Of a stretch of DNA of 64,000 nt, positions 56,646 through 64,000 are shown piece by piece (the first letter of the stretch is position 1; each line of letters begins with the position of its first letter). The position numbers were made by a program, and so were the translations under genes. The DNA comes from Pseudomonas sp. VD-NE ins (GTDB lineage: Bacteria; Pseudomonadota; Gammaproteobacteria; Pseudomonadales; Pseudomonadaceae): assembly GCF_031882575.1 (NCBI RefSeq), contig NZ_CP134772.1:4582501-4646500 (forward strand). The letters run 5' to 3'. The notes below the pieces were generated by a model that saw only the letters and a list, made by a program, of their open reading frames with translations, was not told the origin of the DNA and searched no databases.

Positions 56646-58607
56646 ATGCCTGCATTCCACAAAATCCTGATCGCCAACCGCGGTGAAATCGCTTGCCGCA
56701 TCCAGCGTACCGCCCAGGCCCTCGGCTACCGCACCGTCGCCGTCTTCAGCGATGCCGACGCCGACGCCCTGCACGTACAAATGGCCGATCAGGCCGTTCA
56801 CATCGGCCCGTCCCCGGTGCAGCAGTCCTACCTGAATATCCCGGCCATTCTCGACGCCGCCCGCCGCAGTGGTGCCGATGCGATCCACCCCGGCTACGGT
56901 TTTCTCTCGGAAAACGCCGGGTTCGCCCGCGCCTGCGAGCAGGCCGGGCTGATTTTCATCGGCCCCAGCGTCGAAGCCATCGAATTGATGGGCAGCAAAC
57001 GCCGCTCAAAAATCGCCATGCTTGAAGCCGGCGTACCGTGCATTGCCGGCTATCAAGGCGCTGAACAGGACGACGCCACCTTGTTGCGGGAAGCCGGGCG
57101 CATCGGCTATCCGCTGATGATCAAGGCCAGCGCCGGCGGCGGCGGACGCGGCATGCGTCTGGTGCAGGATGCCGCTGATCTGCCGGCGCAACTGCGCACC
57201 GCACGCTCCGAAGCCTTGAACGGTTTCGGCAGCGACGAATTGATCCTCGAGCAAGCGTTGGTCGAACCTCGGCATGTCGAAGTGCAACTGTTCGGCGATC
57301 AACACGGCAACCTGATCTACCTCGGCGAACGCGACTGTTCGATCCAGCGCCGCCATCAGAAAGTCATCGAAGAAGCGCCTTGCCCGGTGATGTCCACCGA
57401 GTTGCGTCAGGCCATGGGTGAAGCGGCATTGAAAGCCGGGCGCGCAGTGAACTATGTCGGCGCTGGCACGGTTGAGTTTCTGCTCGACGCACGCGGACAG
57501 TTCTACTTTCTGGAGATGAACACCCGCCTGCAAGTGGAGCACCCGGTGACTGAGTTGATCACCGGGCTGGATCTGGTTGCGTGGCAATTGCTGGTTGCTG
57601 AGGGGCAGCCGTTGCCGCTGACTCAAGAGCAAGTCCAGCTCAACGGGCATGCCATGGAGGTGAGGCTTTACGCCGAAGACCCTGCGCAAGACTTCCTGCC
57701 ACAAACCGGCCGAGTAGAAGCCTGGGAACCGGCGCTACAGCACGCTGCGCGAATCGATCATGGCTTGCTTGAAGGGCAATCGGTCAGCCCGTTTTATGAC
57801 CCGATGCTGGGCAAACTGATCGCCTTTGGCGCCACGCGCGAAGAGGCCCGGCGCAAATTGTTGCGCGCGGTACAGGACACAGTGTTACTGGGCGTGCACA
57901 GCAATCAGCGCCTGCTTGCCGGCCTGCTGCAACATCCGCAATTCATCAGCGGCGAATTCAGTACCGCGTTCATCGCCCGGCACTTCAGCGATCATCCCTG
58001 CCTGCACCGCTACCTTCCCGATGCCAAAGAGCTGGCGATCGCAACGCTGCTTTTCTATCTAGGCAGCGCCCTCTCCCACCGCGCGCCGCTCTCCGGCTGG
58101 CGCAACAACGCCAATGTGCCGCTGCATTATCGCCTCGGCCTCGACGATCAGAACTGGACCGTGCAACTGCTCGCGCAAGCGCAATGCGTGTTCAAGGTGC
58201 AGGTAGCGGAACGTACGCTCGAATTGAAGCTTATCGACCATGATGCTCAGTCGGTGACGCTGGAAATCGACGGTTTGCGCCAGCATCACGCCTATCGACT
58301 CGATGCCGGGCACCTCTGGTTGTTCACCCATCCTGGCAGCTTGCACCTGGAGGATCGAACTCACGCCGTGATCGACAGTCAGACCAGCGCCAGTTCCGGC
58401 ACCTTGAAAGCGCCGATGGACGGTGCCATCGTCGACGTACTGGTCAGCGAAGGCAGTCCGGTCAGCAAAGGTCAGTTGCTGGTGGTACTGGAGGCAATGA
58501 AAATGGAGCACCCGCTCAAGGCCGGCATCGACGGCGTGCTCAAGCGGGTGCAGGTCAAGGTCGGCGATCAGGTAAAAAATCGTCAGGTTCTGTTGCAGGT
58601 CGAGTAG
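56646..58607 (+). CDS. atuF: AtuF, geranyl-CoA carboxylase biotin-containing (alpha) subunit
   Basis: 653 residues. Biotin carboxylase domain (1-445: ILIANRGEIACRI, HPGYGFLSENAGFA, ATP loop KASAGGGGRGMR, FLEMNTRLQVEHPVTE), linker with the BT-like region (about 470-570), and a C-terminal biotinyl domain with LEAMKMEHPLKAG (biotin on the lysine of AMKM). It forms the holoenzyme with AtuC. It is the last atu gene here; atuG and atuH, which follow in P. aeruginosa, are absent. Confidence 0.93.
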   Translation: MPAFHKILIANRGEIACRIQRTAQALGYRTVAVFSDADADALHVQMADQAVHIGPSPVQQSYLNIPAILDAARRSGADAIHPGYGFLSENAGFARACEQAGLIFIGPSVEAIELMGSKRRSKIAMLEAGVPCIAGYQGAEQDDATLLREAGRIGYPLMIKASAGGGGRGMRLVQDAADLPAQLRTARSEALNGFGSDELILEQALVEPRHVEVQLFGDQHGNLIYLGERDCSIQRRHQKVIEEAPCPVMSTELRQAMGEAALKAGRAVNYVGAGTVEFLLDARGQFYFLEMNTRLQVEHPVTELITGLDLVAWQLLVAEGQPLPLTQEQVQLNGHAMEVRLYAEDPAQDFLPQTGRVEAWEPALQHAARIDHGLLEGQSVSPFYDPMLGKLIAFGATREEARRKLLRAVQDTVLLGVHSNQRLLAGLLQHPQFISGEFSTAFIARHFSDHPCLHRYLPDAKELAIATLLFYLGSALSHRAPLSGWRNNANVPLHYRLGLDDQNWTVQLLAQAQCVFKVQVAERTLELKLIDHDAQSVTLEIDGLRQHHAYRLDAGHLWLFTHPGSLHLEDRTHAVIDSQTSASSGTLKAPMDGAIVDVLVSEGSPVSKGQLLVVLEAMKMEHPLKAGIDGVLKRVQVKVGDQVKNRQVLLQVE

Positions 58608-58677
58608 TCGCCCACACACCCATGCGGGTTTTGACTACGCTCTGAGTTATCAGAACGCGGAAATCAGGAACCCTGCG

Positions 58678-59220
58678 ATGCCCCACTGGCTGGTCATAGA
58701 TCTGGAAGCCACCACCGATGAGGGTGGCTGGCCGGTCACCGAAATGGAAATTATCGAGATCGGCGCCACCTTGGTCGATCGCGCCGGACGCGAGCAGGAT
58801 CACTTCCAGCGCTTCGTCAAACCAACGCGACGGCCGTTACTTACGCCTTTCTGTCGTGAACTGACGCACATCACCCAGGCCAATATCGACACGGCGCAGC
58901 CGTTGACCGAAGTCTGGCCGGCGTTCGAATGCTGGCTCGCGCAACATCAGACACGCCTTGAAGGCTGGGCCAGTTGGGGCGATTACGACCGCAAGCAGTT
59001 GTTGCATGAATGGCAGCGTCTGCAAATCGACAGTGGCTTGAGCAAGGTGCCGCACATGAACCTCAAACAACGCTTCGCCAAGGCCCGACGCCTGGAACGA
59101 CCGCTGGGTCTCAACGGCGCGCTGCAACTGGCCGGCATGCAGTTCAGCGGTCAGCAGCATCGAGCGCTGGAGGATGCGCGCAATACGGCGCGGTTGCTGC
59201 CACTGGTCTTGCCACTCTAG
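58678..59220 (+). CDS. DEDDh 3'-5' exonuclease (ERI1/KapD-like)
   Basis: 180 residues. Exo I is VIDLEATTDEGGWP with the first Asp and Glu, Exo II is ASWGDYDRKQL, and Exo III is HRALEDARNTARL with catalytic His and last Asp. This is the small, single-domain RNase T/DnaQ-like group that trims 3' ends of RNA or DNA. It is unlinked in function to atu. Confidence 0.9.
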   Translation: MPHWLVIDLEATTDEGGWPVTEMEIIEIGATLVDRAGREQDHFQRFVKPTRRPLLTPFCRELTHITQANIDTAQPLTEVWPAFECWLAQHQTRLEGWASWGDYDRKQLLHEWQRLQIDSGLSKVPHMNLKQRFAKARRLERPLGLNGALQLAGMQFSGQQHRALEDARNTARLLPLVLPL

Positions 59221-59325
59221 GGTCAATTCGAGAACTCAGCGGACAGGCGCCGGGCAGGTGACGGCGTTGAAAGCCTTGTGCATACTGGCCGCCTCCAATT
59301 TTTAACCCTTTTCGAGGAATCGCCC

Positions 59326-59610
59326 ATGTTTAAAGTCAACGAGTACTTCGACGGCACCGTCAAGTCGATCGCCTTTGGCACCGCTGAAGGTCCGGCGACC
59401 ATCGGCGTCATGGCCCCGGGCGAATACGAATTCGGCACCGCTCAGCGTGAAATCATGCACGTTGTGTCTGGCGCACTGACCGTCAAACTGCCCGACAGCA
59501 GCGACTGGGAAACCTTCGCCGCCGGCAGCCAGTTCAACGTCCCGGCCAACAGCAAGTTCCAGTTGAAGGTAGCGGTCGACACCGCTTACCTGTGCGAGTA
59601 CCGCGGCTAA
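59326..59610 (+). CDS. ppnP: Pyrimidine/purine nucleoside phosphorylase PpnP
   Basis: 94 residues from the ATG at 59326 with GAGGAA upstream. It is the YaiE/DUF1255 single-domain cupin: [33 protein letters not shown] and [16 protein letters not shown]. PpnP phosphorolyses a range of nucleosides. Length and motifs are standard. A strong terminator follows. Confidence 0.93.
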   Translation: MFKVNEYFDGTVKSIAFGTAEGPATIGVMAPGEYEFGTAQREIMHVVSGALTVKLPDSSDWETFAAGSQFNVPANSKFQLKVAVDTAYLCEYRG

Positions 59611-59634
59611 ACCCACGGCTTTCACTGCGATAAA

Positions 59635-59666
59635 AAAATGCCCGTGTCCAAGGACACGGGCATTTT
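59635..59666. terminator. Bidirectional terminator between ppnP and the MOSC gene
   Basis: AAAATGCCCGTGTCC pairs exactly with GGACACGGGCATTTT around a two-base loop; A-rich on the left and TTTTCGTTT on the right. Serves both convergent genes. Confidence 0.92.
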
Positions 59667-59681
59667 CGTTTCAGGCATGGG

Positions 59682-60488
59682 TTACTCGAGGATTTCCACC
59701 GGCATGCCGACTTCGAGTCGACCATTGCTGTCATTCACCAGATTCTGCCCGAACATCGCGCCATCGGCTTCGGCACGATATTTCTGCAAGGTCGCCAGCG
59801 GCTCGCGATCGGCACTGCGCTCGCCGGTTTGCGGATCAATCGTGGTGAGGATGCAGCGCGAACACGGCTTGACCACGCGTAATTCGACATCGCCAATGCG
59901 AATGCGCTTCCAACTGTCTTCGGCATAGGCCTGACTGCCTTCGATGACCAGATTCGGCCGAAAACGCAGCATTTCCAAGGGTCGTCCGACCTTCTGCGAC
60001 AGATCCTGCAGGGATGCCTCGCCGATCAACAACAAGGGAAATCCGTCGGCGAACGCGACCTGGTCATCATCGTTGCCATAGCCGGCTTGCGTAGTGCGGG
60101 CGCGACCCAGCGGCACCTGTACCAGTCGGGTAGGTTTGCCGATGAAATCACTGACCCAGCGTGCGGCCTCATCACCGGCATCCGGCACGCGCAAGGTATC
60201 GCGCCAGATCGTCACGCCGCGCAGTTCGGCGTCGCTGCCTGGCAAGGCGATTTCGATGGAGGACTGTTCAGGTGCGCTCAGGGTCAGACCGCCCTGCGCA
60301 TTCCACAGGGCCGACAACTGGCTCATCTTCGCTTCAGCGCGCTGGGTCAGGAAGCGGCCGCTGGCTTCGTCCACGAGCATCCAGCGTCGGTCGCCATCAA
60401 GCCCCAGCTTGTCGAGGTCGACGCTTTGCAGCACATCGACTTTGCCGGATTTCAACGGGTAACGATAAAGCGCGCTCAGACGCAGCAT
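59682..60488 (-). CDS. MOSC-domain protein (YcbX-like, N-terminal beta-barrel plus MOSC)
   Basis: 268 residues from the ATG at 60488 (GGAG 6 nt upstream). N-terminal MOSC_N: LYRYPLKSGKVDVLQSVDLDKLGLDGDRRWMLVD. The C-terminal MOSC domain ends with RFRPNLVIEG and the molybdenum-cofactor cysteine in VVKPCSRCILTTIDP. Relatives reduce N-hydroxylated compounds with a Moco cofactor. No ferredoxin domain is fused, unlike E. coli YcbX. Confidence 0.9.
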   Translation of the reverse strand: MLRLSALYRYPLKSGKVDVLQSVDLDKLGLDGDRRWMLVDEASGRFLTQRAEAKMSQLSALWNAQGGLTLSAPEQSSIEIALPGSDAELRGVTIWRDTLRVPDAGDEAARWVSDFIGKPTRLVQVPLGRARTTQAGYGNDDDQVAFADGFPLLLIGEASLQDLSQKVGRPLEMLRFRPNLVIEGSQAYAEDSWKRIRIGDVELRVVKPCSRCILTTIDPQTGERSADREPLATLQKYRAEADGAMFGQNLVNDSNGRLEVGMPVEILE

Positions 60489-60566
60489 GGCCAGCTCCCT
60501 GGAGGATAAAAACGCCACCCTATACGAGCTTTATCCGCGAATCAAAGGAGTTTGTGTGCGGAAAAC

Positions 60567-60660
60567 CTTGTGGGAGCGAGCTTGCTCGCGAAAGCGGAAA
60601 TTCACTCAACACATGTGTCGACAGGGAATCCGCCTTCGCGAGCAAGCTCGCTCCCACAGG
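60567..60660. repeat. REP doublet, type B (CGAGC/GCTCG variant)
   Basis: CTTGTGGGAGCGAGCTTGCTCG on the left and CGAGCAAGCTCGCTCCCACAGG on the right, between the MOSC gene start and the cheV stop. Confidence 0.9.
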
Positions 60661-60677
60661 AGGCTGAAGCGACAGGA

Positions 60678-61613
60678 TCAGGCCGGAACTTCGTCGAGCA
60701 TCAGGCGCTGACGCACCACGTCGACCAGTTTGTCCGGCTGGAATTTGGACAGGAAGTTGTCGCAGCCGACCTTCTTCACCATCGAGTCGTTGAAACTGCC
60801 GGACAGCGAAGTGTGCAGCACCACGTACAAGCCTCGCAGACGCGGATCATTGCGGATTTCGGTCGTCAGACGATAACCGTCCATTTCCGGCATTTCCGCA
60901 TCGGTGAAGATCATCAGCAGCTTGTCGGTCATGTTCACGCCGGTATCAGCCCAGGCCTTGAGCATGTTCAGCGCCTTCAGGCCATCGCTGGCAATGTGCA
61001 TTTTCACCCCAAGTTGACCGAGGGTGTCGCGCAATTGCGAGAGTGCCACGTTGGAATCATCCACCAGCAGCACTTCACGGCCACGGGCGCGCTCCAGCAC
61101 CGGATCATCCAGTTTGTCGCGCGAGACTTTGGCGTTGTAAGGGACGATTTCGGCGAGCACCTTCTCGACGTCGATGATCTCCACCAGTTGATCGTCGACC
61201 TTGCTGATCGCGGTCAGATAATGCTGACGCCCGGCACTGGTCGGCGGCGGCAGAATGGCTTCCCAATTCATGTTGACGATGCGATCCACACCGCCCACGA
61301 GGAAGGCCTGCACCGAGCGGTTGTATTCAGTAACGATGATGGTGCTGTTCGGGCCTGGCACCAATGGACGCATACCGATCGCCTGCGACAGGTCAATGAC
61401 CGGCAAGGTCTGACCGCGCAGATTGACTACACCGCACACAAACGGGTGACGCTGTGGCATCAAAGTCAGTTTCGGCAGTTGCAGGACTTCCTGAACCTTG
61501 AACACGTTGATCGCGAACAACTGACGTCCGGCCAGTCGAAACATGAGAATTTCCAGGCGATTCTCACCCACCAGTTGCGTGCGTTGGTCTACCGTGTCGA
61601 GAATGCCGGCCAT
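60678..61613 (-). CDS. cheV: Chemotaxis coupling protein CheV
   Basis: 311 residues from the ATG at 61613 (AGGAG at 7 nt). N-terminal CheW domain (about 20-165: MFRLAGRQLFAINVFKVQEVL, VNLRGQTLPVIDLSQAIG) and C-terminal receiver (about 180-305: LLVDDSNVAL, phospho-Asp in MIFTDAEMPEMDGYRL, lysine in DNFLSKFQPDKL). CheV couples chemoreceptors to CheA and adapts by phosphorylation. It is not beside a che operon here. Confidence 0.94.
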   Translation of the reverse strand: MAGILDTVDQRTQLVGENRLEILMFRLAGRQLFAINVFKVQEVLQLPKLTLMPQRHPFVCGVVNLRGQTLPVIDLSQAIGMRPLVPGPNSTIIVTEYNRSVQAFLVGGVDRIVNMNWEAILPPPTSAGRQHYLTAISKVDDQLVEIIDVEKVLAEIVPYNAKVSRDKLDDPVLERARGREVLLVDDSNVALSQLRDTLGQLGVKMHIASDGLKALNMLKAWADTGVNMTDKLLMIFTDAEMPEMDGYRLTTEIRNDPRLRGLYVVLHTSLSGSFNDSMVKKVGCDNFLSKFQPDKLVDVVRQRLMLDEVPA

Positions 61614-62067
61614 CAATGACTCCTGGGCTTGTTCTGATGAATTCACTATGCGAGGTTATCGGCGGCAAATGGCGGTTCTTGATTGCCATACCCGACCCCG
61701 TCAAAAATGCCATGATCAGGCATTGATGTCACATTAACATCATGCTTTACTGGCCCGGTGATTTTCATCTGCTACATTCTCTGCGGCGCGACCTCGGTTT
61801 GCACGGTAGGTTCCCGTGTCTAAGGGATTCCCCTAGTAACAATCAGGCCCAACCTGATATTCGCAATATCCAATAGCCATTAATGTGACGCCATTCTCAT
61901 TGCATGAACGGAGTCAGGCTATTGTGTGCGATCGCAGTTCAGTGGAAACAAGCCCTCTGGAACCCCTCAGCCTGTGCACTTGCGCATCTGGGCGCGATCT
62001 CCTGTCGATCCACGATCGTCGCCACACACGGCATTCCCTCATCAGACATGACGTTGTGGAGATAAGC
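61614..62067. other. Intergenic region with two dyads upstream of the Hpt-like gene
   Basis: 454 bp between divergent genes. TGATGT-N7-ACATCA (61724-61742) and the near-palindrome CTAAGGGATTCCCCTAG (61821-61837) stand out; neither is a REP. They are possible operators for the Hpt-like gene or cheV. An open frame from 61885 extends the Hpt-like gene but has no family-like sequence. Confidence 0.4.
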
Positions 62068-62535
62068 ATGCCAATGGACCGCAAAGAGTGGGTACAACGC
62101 TTCCCCGAATTCCTTGTCGAGGCCGAGCAACTCCTGGCCAAGTCCGAAGAATGCCTCAGCCATCTGCAACTGATCAGCAATGACAAGGACGCCATCGAGT
62201 GCATGCTCGGTACCCTCCTCAAACTCGCACGCCGGGCCGAAGCCTTGGCGCTTGAGGCAATTTCCGAGTTTTCCCTGCACATCTACAGCCTGCTCAATCT
62301 GAGCCAGGATCACGTCGACCTCCACGAACAGGCCCTGGATGCTTTGCAGGATTGCTTCACGCTGATGGCCTGGCAACTGGAACTGGTCGATCAGAAAACC
62401 GGGCAACTGAGCCTCGATGAAAGCGAACAGGCTTCGCTGATTGAAGCGCTTGCCTTTCAAGTCGGGCAAAGCCAGCTTCAGCCGCCGCTTGCGGGCAAAC
62501 GTTTGCTCCAACTGCCCTACCCGGGACAGGCCTGA
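62068..62535 (+). CDS. Small helical protein resembling a phosphotransfer (Hpt) domain without its histidine
   Basis: 155 residues from the ATG at 62068 with GGAG upstream. It is almost wholly helical by composition. The segment FLVEAEQLLAKSEECL followed by GTLLKLARRAEALALEAISEF resembles the two core helices of Hpt domains, but where Hpt has H-x-L-K-G the sequence reads T-L-L-K-L, so the phospho-accepting histidine is missing. It lies upstream of a kinase/regulator pair and could be a dock or inhibitor. The resemblance is by eye only; the gene itself is likely real. Confidence 0.6.
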   Translation: MPMDRKEWVQRFPEFLVEAEQLLAKSEECLSHLQLISNDKDAIECMLGTLLKLARRAEALALEAISEFSLHIYSLLNLSQDHVDLHEQALDALQDCFTLMAWQLELVDQKTGQLSLDESEQASLIEALAFQVGQSQLQPPLAGKRLLQLPYPGQA

Positions 62536-63023
62536 GCAGCACGCTGCGCCCACACGGGTACTTCCCATGCAAAACGTTGAATGTCGTAATTGAATAGTTC
62601 ATACCTGCCAGCGACAAATCGAATTAAATAATCAGCTCTGACAGCCACGAATATTTTCTGCCGGCCTCAGGGTTTGCCTGTGTCTCAAGAAGCACAACTT
62701 CAGACAAAACCGACATCCCGCCGAAAACAACAAATCGACTTTTTCCATTATGGAACTTGCGTCCAATCTCATGTACTTCCTGACTCAATGGACATATATA
62801 GCAAACGCGACCAACGGTATCTTAAGTGGTATTATGCCGCCCACTAGTTGCTTTCAAATTAATGGCACAGTGATTTCATGGATAGCTATCCACTGAAGTT
62901 GGCGGTCAATACGTTTACTGAACCGCGTTGAAATCAATAAGATAATTGACAGCATTTTCAGACAGAGACCCGCCCGCCTCCGGCCGGTCTGCCCGCAGCG
63001 AACATCCATTGGCTCCATCCGTT
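62536..63023. other. AT-rich intergenic region before the kinase gene
   Basis: 488 bp, clearly more AT-rich than the rest of the window (about 62560-62945). No open frame of coding character and no REP. It may hold the promoter of the kinase/regulator pair (a TATTAT hexamer about 62830) but no -35 is convincing. An upstream TTG at 62946 would extend the kinase by 26 residues. Confidence 0.4.
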
Positions 63024-63917
63024 ATGTACGCCAGCCTCAAGTCAATCACTACATGGCCACCCTCCCGGGAAAATGCACGCCGGTTCACACTCATACTGTG
63101 TGTCGCAGCAACGCTCGGCAGCCTGCTGACCTACGGTTTTTCGACACACCTTAGCCTGGGCTTGCTGCTGCTCAATATCGCCGCTACTGCGTGTGTCTGG
63201 GTGCAATATCGACTGTCACGCAAATCCATCAAATTTCAGCCACAGGAACTCGCTGACCGCTTGCTGGAAGTCCAGGAAAACGAACGCCATCGCCTCAGCC
63301 GCGAACTGCATGACGATATCGGCCAGTTGCTGACCGCCGCCAAATTGCAGAGCGAGTGGCTCAAGCGCCGCATGCCGGATGACTTGCACGAGCAATGCAC
63401 GGCGTTGTGCGACACCCTGGAAGAAACCCTCGACAAGGTGCGCGACGTTTCGGCCATTCTCAATCCACGCCAGTTGACCAGCCTGGGGCTTGAAGCCAGC
63501 CTGCGCGCGCATCTGCTCAAGACATTGACCAACACCAGTGTGCACTGGAGCCTTGATTGCCAGCAGCGCCTCAACGGTATCCCGGAAGAAATGGCGGTCG
63601 CCGCCTTCCGTATTACCCAGGAGGCGGTGACCAATACCCTGCGTCACGCGCAGGCGAAAAATCTGGTGATACGCGTGCAACGTCTGCCAAAAGGGCTGAC
63701 GCTGCTGATCAGCGATGACGGTCTGGGTTTCGCCCCGGCTGCCAATCCCGGTCGCGAAGGACAACGAGGCATGGCCGGAATGGCCGAACGAATCGAGCAA
63801 CTGGGCGGCACTCTGAACGTCATCAGCGAGCCGGGCAAAGGCACTCAAATCGAAGCACTCTTCCCCTGGGCGCCTCGCGCACTCGAGCGGGCCAGTACGA
63901 ATAAGGTTATGCGTTGA
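63024..63917 (+). CDS. NarL-type sensor histidine kinase
   Basis: 297 residues from the ATG at 63024. Two membrane segments (about 20-66: LILCVAATLGSLLTYGF, LGLLLLNIAATACVW) with almost no periplasmic loop, then a HisKA_3 domain with ENERHRLSRELHDDIGQLL (phospho-His in LHDD) and an ATPase domain with TQEAVTNTLRHAQAK, SDDGLGF and GQRGMAGMAERI. The input signal may be membrane or cytosolic. It overlaps the regulator start. The ligand is unknown. Confidence 0.88.
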   Translation: MYASLKSITTWPPSRENARRFTLILCVAATLGSLLTYGFSTHLSLGLLLLNIAATACVWVQYRLSRKSIKFQPQELADRLLEVQENERHRLSRELHDDIGQLLTAAKLQSEWLKRRMPDDLHEQCTALCDTLEETLDKVRDVSAILNPRQLTSLGLEASLRAHLLKTLTNTSVHWSLDCQQRLNGIPEEMAVAAFRITQEAVTNTLRHAQAKNLVIRVQRLPKGLTLLISDDGLGFAPAANPGREGQRGMAGMAERIEQLGGTLNVISEPGKGTQIEALFPWAPRALERASTNKVMR

Positions 63918-64000
63918 CTTGCAACTTACTTCTGGTGGATGACCACTCGCTGATCAGGGCCGGCGTGCGCGCTCTTGTGCTGGATATTCCCGGTTACGCG
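63914..64000 (+). CDS. LuxR/NarL-family response regulator, truncated by window end
   Basis: The first 29 residues are visible: LLLVDDHSLIRAGVRALV is the opening of a NarL-type receiver with the acidic DD pair. The start is probably TTG at 63914, overlapping the kinase stop (TTGA). The DNA-binding domain lies beyond the window. Confidence 0.75.
   Translation, partial: MTCNLLLVDDHSLIRAGVRALVLDIPGYA

Overview
The window is a chromosomal segment of a fluorescent Pseudomonas, most likely the P. fluorescens group. The evidence is a complete PvdL-type pyoverdine synthetase with its sigma factor PvdS, an FpvGHJKCDEF pyroverdine-iron handling operon, an MsuEDC/SfnR sulfonate locus, a DsbRS/DsbD/DsbG locus, an AtuA-F acyclic-terpene cluster, and many REP palindromes typical of this genus. 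Genes are densely packed. No rRNA, tRNA, integrase, transposase or CRISPR array was seen.

Layout. 1-6.2 kb: a TetR repressor (cut by the window edge) divergent from an SDR and a DsbA-fold isomerase-like gene, then aminopeptidase P, cysteine desulfurase, a LysE exporter and a small lipoprotein. 6.4-10.8 kb: organosulfur use (msuE, msuD, msuC, sfnR) behind a well matched sigma-54 promoter. 10.75-16.5 kb: SoxR with a divergent SoxR-box monooxygenase gene, a PhnB-like protein, a fluoroacetate-dehalogenase-like hydrolase, a LysR regulator and a LeuC/LeuD-type dehydratase pair. 16.9-25.7 kb: fpvGHJKCDEF on the plus strand, facing mbtH, pvdH and a GNAT gene on the minus strand. 25.9-32.3 kb: a two-component pair and dsbD, a thioredoxin-fusion gene and dsbG; a hemopexin-repeat gene sits between the regulator pair and dsbD. 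32.4-48.5 kb: a hydrolase, pvdL (13 kb), divergent pvdS, and a siderophore-type acetyltransferase. 48.5-58.6 kb: a periplasmic binding protein, atuR and atuABCDEF. 58.7-64 kb: an exonuclease, ppnP, a MOSC protein, cheV, a degenerate-Hpt-like protein, and a NarL-type kinase/regulator pair whose regulator runs off the end.

How it fits together. PvdS is set up to be made when Fur loses iron (Fur box over the pvdS promoter). PvdS-type promoters (TAAAT-N16-CGT) can be read upstream of pvdH and of the acetyltransferase, with a one-mismatch version before pvdL. PvdH would supply diaminobutyrate, which fits the third adenylation domain of PvdL; MbtH would chaperone adenylation domains; FpvG-K and FpvCDEF would release and move iron from ferri-pyoverdine in the periplasm. 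The remaining loci are catabolic or stress modules, each with its own local regulator and recognisable operator.

The most notable observations are a REP doublet absorbed in frame into the 5' end of fpvD, a stand-alone four-repeat hemopexin-like gene splitting the dsb locus, a GTTAAT-N5-GTTAAT box before dsbD, a PvdS box that ties the acetyltransferase to pyoverdine, paired CAAGCGCTTG palindromes between atuR and atuA, and compensatory variation within the REP stems.
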